Of a stretch of 64,000 nt of DNA, positions 46,488 to 64,000 are shown one piece after another. The stretch is from Isochrysis galbana (Eukaryota; Haptophyta; Isochrysidales; Isochrysidaceae). The position numbers and the translations under genes are program-made. The DNA lies in NCBI GenBank assembly GCA_018136815.1, contig CM030936.1, positions 4,805,707-4,869,706 on the forward strand, written 5' to 3'. How positions within the stretch are numbered: the first letter of the stretch is position 1; every line of letters starts with the position of its first letter. Under the pieces are notes generated by a model. The model searched no databases. It was not told the origin of the DNA and saw nothing but the letters and a program-made list of their open reading frames with translations.

Positions 46488-49400
46488 TCATTCCTCCATT
46501 GGTGTCGGTACACTATTTGCCTCTTCTTGCTTTTCATTTGTAGGCCCACTGGAACTCTTGTCGGTTTCGAGGTCAGCTTCTCCGCCCTCGCCCTGCAGCT
46601 GCTCAATCTTTTGCCTAGCTTGCTCCGCGAGACGCTGGGCGTTTTCACGCTCACCGGAAGAAGTAGAGGACTTGGCGATTTTGGTGAAACGCGATAGGCG
46701 TGCCTTCCACTTGGCAATCTCTCGGCCGGAGGAGTCACCACGAGTCACGTTGTACCGCAGCCACCATTGCTCAACATTGTCCGCTCCACCTGCAGCCTTG
46801 TCCGCCGCGCGGCGTCGCAGCTCTTCCCTTTCCCTCTCTCGTCGTTCGCGCTCTTCTTCAGCTTGTCGCTCAGCAGCGAATTGCGCCTCGCGCGCCAAGC
46901 GAAGCCTCTCCTCCTCCTCCGCCTTCCGTACCACTTCGGCAGAATCAAACAATTCTGCGTGCTCGGACATTCGTTCCTGCATCTCGCGAAGCTTGCGCCG
47001 AACCTACAGTGGGGTGCAACCCGCAAGCATCGAATGTCCGAGGCCGCTCGTGCGCAAGTGCTAGGGAGTGCATCGCGCTCAGGGTAATCTAGCACAGATG
47101 ACGAACTGTGGCGGGATGGTGTTGATGCGTTGGCACACACCTCGGGAGCTGAAAGAGGGACGCGGAATCGCTCGAGCTCAATGTCCGTGGGAGGTTCATT
47201 GGAGAGTGTGTCGAGGCCGGCAAGGCGCAGGCCAACGGCCGTGCGGAGCTGGAGGTTGACATCAACCTGCGATGAGGGCAAGGTCGGAGACACGGGACTG
47301 AGTGCCATCTCGGCACGTGGCGGACACGTACTGCGGCCGTTCTCATAACAAGCATGTCGCGGCAAGGAGATTCTGCACGACACCTCCTTCTTGCCGAGCT
47401 TGTACGGCCTCATGGCTCGCTTTGTAGCTACGATCAGCCCAACGTAAAAGCTCTTCACGCCGTTAAGTCGCTGCATTGCGCGGACAAGACACCCGACGGC
47501 GACCTTGCCCATGACTTGAGTATCGACCCAAACCTGTGGAAGGGTGTGTGAGATGGGGCGTTCACTGAAAGTTAGCTAGTGATGCGCCTTAGAGAGCAGG
47601 GGTGACGGAAACGACGAGCGCAAACGGCAGCGAGCCAACAGTTTGGCTTGCTTCAAGCAAACGGCGGCCAGCGGGCCCCACGGCCCGCCGGTAAATCCAT
47701 TCGCCCACCTCAGCATGCTTCCTAGGCATAGTGAGCGCCCGCAGCTCGTCGTTCGAAAGGGGCGCGCGCTCGGCCTCGTCTTCCTCCCGCCGAAGTCTGT
47801 CTCGCTCCCGAGCGAGCCTTTCTCGTTCACGTGTGGCTTCGGCCGCTGCGGGCCCACGCTTGGACTCGAGGCTGAAGGCATCACGAAGCCTCTTGGATGG
47901 GAGCGAGTCCAAGGCGTAGACGGCCTTGTTGTCATACGCACGCCACGCAAAGTATTCATGCTGAGAGGTGAGGCTGAAGGGGCGCGGAATGCAGCGTGGA
48001 GAAGGATCGCGTGAGTCTCTAGAGTCATGGATCGATGGTCATACGACCGCAAGTTCGCGCCCAGGCCTGCTCATTGCCGGGCCCGTATTGCGCCACACCT
48101 GTCAGCCAGACTGCGGGCTGAGTCACGGTCTTCCCGGAGGTGGACATTGCATGGGCGGAGCACACAGTCCGAGTGGTTCTCGTCGAGATGAAGGGAAAAG
48201 AACAGCTCTTTTGGCGCTGCCTCGAGCGTCGCGCCCTCAAACTTCACATCAAACGTGGCGCCTAAGTGTGGTGGGCACGAAGAAGCGTGTCGGCATCAAA
48301 TATGAAGCCCAAACCCGTGTCAGGGACTTCGCCAGACGCACGCGACCGCAGATGCAGTGGGGTCGTGTGCGTGAATCAGCACGGCCTTGGTCCGTCGGCC
48401 AGCTCCCTCTCACCTGCCAGCTTGGCGTAATCGTGTACATCATCCTTCCTGTAATACCAGCGAGCGTTGAAGTACACCTCGGAAGGAGCAAAGGCGTACG
48501 TGAAGATCTCTTGTAAGCGCGCAACATAAGGCGCCTCGCGGCCATTTTCAAGGTAGACGTCCTACAAACAAGTCGATGGTCCGGAGGAACCCGTGGGAGA
48601 GGCGTAGGCGGGCAGATACACGTGTCGTAGGGGTTGCGGGCGGAAGAATTGAGTGCCAGATAGGTAATGCTCACACAGGAACAATCGCGCCTTGTTGCAT
48701 AGGACTAAGCCGAAGCGCATTCCCCGACAAAGTGCTCGCGCAGCGATGAGAAACAATGTCATCATGGAAGGCAGGGCATTGCTCGAGTTGACACCTGACC
48801 AACGGAGTACGTTTCTCCTTGCTTCTTCATCTGCGAGTAGAAGAGCTTCCCGTCCGCCTTGCGTATCGCCTTGCCGAGCACCACCGCTGCATCTGCATCA
48901 GCTTCTTCCTCCTCGTCTTCGTCCTCGTCGCCTTCGTCTTCATCATCCTCGTCCGCCGTCTTCTCCTCCTTGGACCCGTCCGCCGCGGCGGCTGGCGCAC
49001 TGGTCGTCTCCGGCCCCTTCTCGTCGTCGTCGTCGTCATCAATCGCTACCAGCCGACGCCTCTTGTGCGCCGGTGAGTCCACATGGGTCAAAGCCTCCTC
49101 ATCCGGCGGTGCACTGGCCATGTCTTCCTGCACGGCGAGTGCAGCTGGAGCCTCCGCGTGCCCCTCGACCTCGGCCTGGGTATCCACGGGCTTGTCCGCC
49201 GACGTCACCGGTTCGCCTAGTGGCTGCTCGATCACAGCCGACCGCACCTCCTCTGTTGGTCGCTCCTCTCCTGTCGTCCGCTCCTCGTCCGTCGTCCGCT
49301 GCTGCCTGACCGGCTGCTCGACTCCATTCCACCCCTCCTCTTCCGCCTTCTGCTCAGATGGCGTCGCTTCTGCGTGTGAGTCTGCAGCATGTGGAGGTGC

Positions 49401-49703
49401 GTCTTGGAGTGTGGGCGCAGGACCTCCTTCTACTCTATCCCCTTCCGCACCGACGCCCGCACTCGCAGGGTCGCTCTGTCTCGCTCCTTCAGCAAGAATC
49501 CTTGCCATCGCCTCATCGACGGCCGCCTTCACGAGCTTCTTGTGGGGTCGTAGCGAGCCCTCGGCGCCGTGAGCGAGCTTTTGCTCAAGCTTCTTGAGAA
49601 CAAGCTTCACAGAGATCGTGTCCCAGTCCTCCGTGCGAAGGATCCTCTCGATCTCCTCTAATACCAGCGCCTCGCTCACGCCATTGGGCCACTCGGCCGC
49701 CAT
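46488..49703 (-). CDS. DEK_C-BAH domain chromatin protein, 7 exons
   Basis: Proposed exons: 49703-48795, 48561-48414, 48261-48099, 47973-47616, 47533-47384, 47266-47141, 47003-46488; phases agree and give about 789 residues. The N-terminus (VSEALVLEEIERILRTEDWD, then SVKLVLKKLEQKL and LVKAAVDEAM) has the three-helix look of a DEK C-terminal DNA-binding domain. An acidic linker with runs of Asp/Glu follows. The BAH domain is assembled over exons 1-4: KLFYSQMKKQGETYSVGQ joined to DVYLENGREAPYVARLQEIF, EVYFNARWYYRKDDV, ELFFSLHLDENHSDCVL and HEYFAWRAYDNKAVYALDSL, matching the BAH pattern of VYV/ARI.EI/V.WFYR/ELF.S.H. The C-terminal exon is a highly charged coiled coil with a WW-containing segment (NVEQWWLRYNVTRG). 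Expected to be nuclear and to read or bridge nucleosomes; partners unknown. The exon 4 donor (GTCGTT) is weak. Confidence 0.78.
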
Positions 49704-51601
49704 CGCCTCCCCACTCTCTCACTCTCTCTGTTCTCTTGCTCTTTTTCTCTCTCTTTCTCTTTCTTTCTTTTCTTTCTTGTGCTCGTCCTCTCTCACCAGC
49801 GCTGTGTGTTCTCTCGCTCCCTCTCCTCCTCCTCCCTCTCCTCCCCTTCTACTGGAAGTTTCTCAAATACAAAAAAATCGAATTTGACCACGAAACACGT
49901 CTTTTGCCTTTTCCCAAGGTGACCAGCATGGCGACACACATAAAACATATGAAAGCTCTTCAAGGAGCCAGCTAAATACTAGCTGCTAGTTGCCACCATC
50001 TACTGGGAAACCGCCGACGTCCCTTATCCCTAACTTACTGACTCCCCTACAGCCCCCCCCCCCAGTGTTGGTGCATAAGTCCTGACACCGGCTTTTGACG
50101 TTAGTGTGTCGCATTCGCGAATCGACACTCGTTAGGCTTCTCTTCGTCGTTCGGTATTATCGTTATAATTCTCTGCTTTCTCTCGTTCTCGGTCAAAAGC
50201 TTCGCTTGGATGCATGGGATCGTGGGTTGTGGAGCGCCCTCTCTCTTTCTCTCGAAAGAGAAGAGAAGTTTCCCCACCTTTCTTCATCCCAGGCGCCTCG
50301 CAAATAGGTTTAATTTGCTATCTCCCCTGCGTTTCTTTATCTGCTTCTAGGGGCAATCAGGTTTAATTTGCGACCTCTTCGTATTTCCCCCTTAGGCACA
50401 TCGCACTTCTCTCGTCTTATTCGGTAGGTCTCTTGGAATCCTGCGTAGCAAGATTGCCTCTCGTTTCTCGTGGCCCCCCGCTGGAGTGCACTTCATGCGT
50501 TCAGCGCGGGGCTGTTCTGTCGCTGCTGCACTTCCGCTGCTGCGCTTCCCATGTCCGCATGAGTGAATAAATCAGCTTGAGGATCTTGTTTTGACTAGAA
50601 CGGGTGTGTGCGCACGGGCTTCCATGTGCGCGCGCGGGCTCCGCAGCTGTATGTGGCGTCGATGCCGCAGTTGGAACAGGTCTGGAACCGCCCGGTCGCG
50701 GGCCCAGCCCGTCGCGCCGCACGGCCACTAGAGGAGTTGCACCTCCAGGCGTCCGAGCGAGCGCTTGTTGACGTCAAACGGGCCATGGCCCTGGGCGTCG
50801 GGCCGGATCGAATCGAGGCATTCCTGCGGTGCGAGTGGCCAGGATGGGTCAATACGAGTGTGTGCGACCCTTGAGCACCAGTGTGCGACCTACCCATGAC
50901 CCCCCACCCTGCTCGCGAGAGCTCTAGGCTCTGCATGGCCACCATCTCCAGGCCATTCTTCGGCCGATCGCGGGCGATCAGACATCGCGGAAGCTGCGCG
51001 TTTCTAATAGTGATGCGCCCCACATTCACCACTCTGATTCCCTCCCGTGAGCGCCCGCCTCAATCTCCCCAAATAGCCCGCCATGCGCGGGGGAAGGGAG
51101 GGGGGTCACTCACCGACGCCATTGCCCTTCGTGGGGCGGGAGGGGGTCGTTTGGAGGGGGGAGGGAGTTGCCGGGGCAGGTAGGGGGGGACCCTAAGGAA
51201 TCCTTGGACACCCAGGGGAGGTGTGAAATAGTGGTTAAAATGAGTGAGTGACCGGGCTACTTTCTCCCGCTCCCGCGCTTCAAAACTCATGCTCATGCAC
51301 AATTGAAATTGACGAATTGATGACATGGGACTGCTCTACCTAGGCCTGGGGGGGGGGGGTCATTTCGCAGCCAGAGGCCCCCTACCTAGGGTCCTTGCGC
51401 GGCCCGTAGTGGCTCCCAATGTAGCAATATGGGTACTTGGAACGCATTGACCGTCCTCTAGTCAGATAAAGTATGTACTAGGGTTAAGACCTTGAAAAGG
51501 ACCGACACTTCTTTCGCGCCAACTAGGGCAATCACCCACCCTCCCAAATAGAAACCAGCGAACCACTCAGAGGTGGGATCATTGCTTGAAAAGGCTTAGT
51601 C
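49704..51601. other. Intergenic, 1.9 kb, with a possible orphan coding fragment
   Basis: 49704-49850 is CT-rich directly upstream of the BAH gene, so GA-rich on its sense strand. A plus frame at 50608-50874 (ELHLQASERALVDVKRAMAL, then DRIEAFLRCEWPGW) looks protein-like but has no recognisable family. A G11 run lies near 51340. Nothing else is supported. Confidence 0.4.
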
Positions 51602-60655
<9,054 letters not shown>

Positions 60656-61416
60656 GTAGCATCGATTTGTCAACTTTATTTTTCTGCTCATTGCCGCCTC
60701 CTTGCATCAGCTTTCGGTTCAGCTTTGCCATCTGCATGTCAAATCCACCGATCGGAGGCTGGTGACTTATGTGCATGACCACGACTATGTGGGGTGTGTG
60801 GATGATCTTGACTCTGTGCACTACGTGGGCTTGGTTCGAGGTTTGGACTGGTGCAGGTGCAGGCCTTTCGGTCTATGGGTACGTTTCCGCTTCCGCCGGG
60901 TGTTTGCGCCTGCTTCGTGTTTTACATGGAGGTAACGCCGATAAAGCGAAGGCGGGTGTGAGGAAAGGAGTGGAGCTGTGACTGTGTTGCATGTGGAGAC
61001 AGTGGAGTTGGTGTCTGTAATATGTGAGATACAATCCTTCAGGACTTCAGGGGCATGGGGCGCGGGCTGTCACGGGCGAAGGAAGCACGCGACGGGGGAG
61101 CTGAGGACGAGCGAGTGCTTAACATCCTTCTTGTTTTCAGCTAGCTGAGCTAGCTGAATGAAAAAGGGAGTGTCTTCGGGTTCTTCCTCCTCATCCAGAG
61201 GGGAGGGAGCAAGTTGGGTGGTGCTGTTCACAATCGGTTTTGGGTCCGACTGGGGGTCGGCTCGCTTGCGCGAGTGCTGCTGTGGTTGTGGAGTTTGTTT
61301 GCTGCTTCTGAGCCAGCTGCACTGCGTTCTTTCCTTTGGGTCCATGTTGTGCGGCTTCAGCGTACGATTTCTGTGCTGAAGTTGGTTGTTGGTTGGAGGG
61401 CGCAAAGGCTCCCAGT
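60656..61416. other. Intergenic and tail of the ankyrin frame
   Basis: 60656-61190 holds no supported gene. 61191-61416 is the extreme C-terminal part of a minus-strand frame whose sequence (KSYAEAAQHGPKGKNA) looks like retroelement ORF1, next to dispersed repeat copy 2. Confidence 0.4.
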
Positions 61417-62216
61417 GACGAATTGGGATGGCCCATAGATAGGGCCTGAGGGCAATGAGGAGGGAGGCATGCCGGTGGTAGGCGCGGCGGAGGAGACGAC
61501 TTCAGAGTGACGGGTCGATCGCGGATGCGACACATAGGTGCTGACGGGCTGAAGCCCGTCAGCAGAGGAAGGCGGGCAGACGGGCTTGGGCGAGGGCGAG
61601 GACGGCGGCGAAAGCGACATCGAGCGAGCGGCGAGAGGCGAGGGCGAGTGAGAGGAGGGCTGTGATGGCTGATGGCAGGGGCTGGCGAGGAGAGGGAGAA
61701 GAGAGATGGTGGAGTCCATACAACACGTAGGAGATTGGAGATGTCATGTAGATGAGCTGTACGTTGGCTCATGGAATTGTTGAGACATTGACAGGCAGTC
61801 GTCTGGTCGATGGTTGCCCCATAGTGCTGTAATAGATCGACCACCTCTACATCGCCACGTAGGCAGGCATACATTAATGGGGTGTTCTTCATGTTGTCCA
61901 TCTGATCCAATGGAGCATTCCATTGTGCCGCAAGATGTTTGACACATGGAAGATGACCACGCTCGACTGCGAGTATCAAGGCGGTCTTCCCCCAGAGAGT
62001 ACTCTTCATGTTCATGTACCCCAATGGAGCAAATCGAAGGAGTGTTGCCACACAATTGGAATGACCCAAGTAGGCAGCAATCATCAATGGTGTATACTTT
62101 TCGGAAACAATGGTATATAGCATTCGCATCTCTTCCATGAACTTGATTGGTGCTCTTGGACTACCCTCAAGCAGACCATTCAGGAGGAGAGCACAGCATG
62201 GAGGAGCATCGCTCAT
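61191..62216 (-). CDS. Ankyrin-repeat protein, reading into a repeat element
   Basis: From Met 62216 (MSDAPPCCALLLNGLLEG) the frame encodes three ankyrin units: KYTPLMIAAYLGHSNCVATL, GKTALILAVERGHLPCVKHL and NTPLMYACLRGDVEVVDLLQ. These are protein-interaction repeats. After about residue 150 (DISNLLRVVW) the frame continues into Ser/Pro/Arg-rich translation of dispersed repeat copy 2 and then the KSYAEAA segment, stopping at 61191. Either the natural 3' end has been replaced by an inserted element, or an intron begins near 61725 and the true last exon was missed. The upstream frame beyond 62216 is minisatellite. Function unknown. Confidence 0.6.
   Translation of the reverse strand: MSDAPPCCALLLNGLLEGSPRAPIKFMEEMRMLYTIVSEKYTPLMIAAYLGHSNCVATLLRFAPLGYMNMKSTLWGKTALILAVERGHLPCVKHLAAQWNAPLDQMDNMKNTPLMYACLRGDVEVVDLLQHYGATIDQTTACQCLNNSMSQRTAHLHDISNLLRVVWTPPSLFSLSSPAPAISHHSPPLTRPRLSPLARCRFRRRPRPRPSPSARLPLLTGFSPSAPMCRIRDRPVTLKSSPPPRLPPACLPPHCPQALSMGHPNSSLGAFAPSNQQPTSAQKSYAEAAQHGPKGKNAVQLAQKQQTNSTTTAALAQASRPPVGPKTDCEQHHPTCSLPSG
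61417..61690 (+). repeat. Dispersed repeat family 2, copy 2
   Basis: Same-orientation match to 10041-10274, about 51 kb away in the window, with insertions such as the segment around 61500-61545. It lies inside the minus-strand frame of the ankyrin protein. Confidence 0.65.
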
Positions 62217-64000
62217 GCTGTAGAATGGAGGCAACGACAAGTAAGGGCGAGGGAGGAAGAGGAAAGGAGAGGCAAAGACGTCAGGAGAGGTAAAGGCGAA
62301 GGGAACAAGAGGACAGGAGAAAGGTGAGGGAGCAAGAGGACAGGAGAAAGGTGAGGGAGCAAGAGGACAGGAGAAAGGTGAGGGAGCAAGAGGACAGGAG
62401 AATGGCGAGGGAGCAAGAGGGACAGAAGAGGCAAAGGCGAGGGAGCAAGAGGACAGCAGAGGCAAAGACGTCAGGAGAGGCAAAAGCGAGGGGAACAAGA
62501 GGACAGGAGAAAGGCGAGGGAGCAAGAGGACAGGAGAGGCAAAGGCGAGGGAACAAGAGGACAGCAGAGGCAAAGGCGAGGGAACAAGAGGACAGGAGAA
62601 AGGCGAGGGAGCAAGAGGACAGCAGAGGCAAAGGCGAGGGAACAAGAGGACAGGAGAGGCAACGGCGTCAGGAGAGGCAGAGGCGAGGGAGCAAGAGGAC
62701 AGCAGAGGCGAGGGAGCAAGAGGACAGCAGAGGCAAAGGCGAGGGAGCAAGAGGACAGCAGAGGCAAAGGCGAGGGAACAAGAGGAAAGGCGTCAGGAGA
62801 GGCAAAGGCGAGGGAGTAAGGGGACAGCAGAGGCAAAGGCGAGGGAACAAGAGGAAAGGCGTCAGGAGAGGCAAAGGCGAGGGAGCAAGAGGATAACAGA
62901 GGCAAAGGCGAGGGAGGGAGCAAGAGGACAGGAGAAAGGCGAGGGAGCAAGAGGAGAGGCAAAGGCGCCAGGAGAGGCAAATGGAGGGCGCGGAAGCAGG
63001 GGGGGAAACAAAGGGGGGGGGGTAAAGCAGTGGAGGAGGGTGGGGGGGAAGCAAAGGGGAAGGGGAGGGGGGGGGAAGCACGGGGGGGGGAAGCAAAGGG
63101 GGGGGAAGCAAAGGGGGGGGAAGCAAAGGGGGGGGGTAAAGCAGGGGAGGGGAGGGAGCAACCAGTCCCAAAGCACTAGCCCTATTATTCAGAGGTACCT
63201 CGGAGATTGTAGAGATGATTTATATTCGAAAACAAACTGATGACATCTCATCAGTCCATCGGAGGTACATCGGAGATTGAGAAGTCGACAGATGGGCAGT
63301 TGGTAGTCCCCAGTTGGTGGACAGTCTACCAGTTGGTGGGCAGTCTATCAGTTGGTGGGCAGTCTATCAGTTGGTGGGAGTCTATCAGTTGGTGGGCAGT
63401 TGATCGTTTGATTTGGGCAGTTGATAGTTGGTGGGTAGTTTCTGGGATGGCCACCCCCTCCTCCCTCGACTCCACCCCCTCCTCCCTCGACTCCACCCCC
63501 TCCTCCCTCGCCACCTCCTCCCTCGACTCCACCGCCCTCGCCACCTCCTCCCTCGCCACCTCCTCCCTCGACTCCACCGCCCTCGCCACCTCCTCCCTCG
63601 ACTCCACCGCCCTCACCACCTCCTCCCTCGACTCCACCGCCCTCGCCACCTCCCCCCTCGATTCCACCTTCACCCCCTCCTCGGAATCCTTCAACTCCTC
63701 CACTTACCCCACCTCCACTTACCCCACCTCCACTCACCCCACATCCACTCACCCCACCTCCACTTACCCCACCACTCACACCACCTCCACTCACCCCACC
63801 TGCTTCTTCTCCCCTCTCGCCTTTTACTCCACCTCCCCATATCTCGACCTCACCACCTAGACCTCCTCCTCCCTCACCTCCTCCACCACTCCCACCATTC
63901 TCACCTTCACCCTCACAACCGCCGTCCCATCCACCCCCTTTTCAACCACCCCCTTCTCCACCCCCTTCTCCACCCCCTTCTCCACCCCCTTCTCCACCCC
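62217..64000. repeat. Cluster of minisatellites
   Basis: Successive arrays: 62280-62960, purine-rich units of about 27 bp around GAGCAAGAGGACAGGAGAAA and GGCAAAGGCGAGG; 63000-63150, GGGGGGAAGCAAA units; 63295-63425, units around TTGGTGGGCAGTCTATCAG; 63450-63665, units of CCTCCCTCGACTCCAC; 63690-63800, TACCCCACCTCCACT units; 63945-64000, CCCCTTCTCCAC units running off the window. A GGTACxTCGGAGATTG word occurs twice (63195, 63263). The long frames here are repeats, not genes. Confidence 0.85.

Noticed and set aside
62217..64000. Proline/serine-rich frames on both strands
   Set aside because: They follow minisatellite periods and contain no domain.

Overview
This is nuclear DNA from a GC-rich, intron-containing eukaryote. 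The likely source is a unicellular alga of the haptophyte/stramenopile type, but the species cannot be fixed from the sequence. Evidence: large split genes with short GT-AG introns (many with GTGCG-type donors), a FRO-type ferric reductase, a SERRATE/ARS2 homologue, DHHC, FYVE and BAH proteins, secreted proline-rich adhesin-like proteins, a secretory leader resembling an algal bipartite plastid leader, and very long CT/GA tracts next to start codons. I saw no rRNA, tRNA or CRISPR array.

Layout. 1-1033: a DNA polymerase delta-like fragment (minus) abuts a 5'-truncated, frameshifted LINE tail. 1582-4530: ferric reductase/NADPH-oxidase-like protein (minus). 5502-7106: a near-perfect palindrome with ~740-bp arms. 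7624-9160: sulfotransferase (minus, 3 exons). 11086-14604: GH37 trehalase (minus, 7 exons), divergent from a secreted GH36-like protein at 15398-19247 (plus, 5 exons). 20859-22271: secreted or plastid-targeted proline-rich/coiled-coil protein (minus). 23616-24134: orphan BED zinc finger from a hAT transposase. 25490-25798: small Cys-rich secreted protein. 28090-30689: secreted protein with two receptor-L-like domains, proline-rich linkers and a VWD-like module; broken pieces of it lie just upstream. 33032-34718: SERRATE/ARS2. 37588-41146: ~1050-residue membrane protein ending in a FYVE finger. 42814-45285: an intact hAT transposon with 18-bp TIRs and an exact 8-bp target duplication. 46488-49703: DEK_C-BAH chromatin protein. 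51602-58299: a large ADP-ribosyltransferase-LRR protein with 18 single-repeat LRR exons. 59578-60655: DHHC palmitoyltransferase, divergent from the ART-LRR gene across a 9-bp minisatellite. 61191-62216: ankyrin protein running into a dispersed repeat. 62217-64000: minisatellites.

The genes do not form an operon or a pathway. The most unusual locus is the ART-LRR gene. An arginine-type ADP-ribosyltransferase domain is joined to an LRR array built from phase-2/phase-2 cassettes of 81, 84 or 90 bp, and some of these have been duplicated very recently with their introns. The array can gain or lose repeats without breaking the frame, as expected of a fast-changing recognition domain. The exon structures given are my own reading of splice signals and phase; they are not backed by transcripts.
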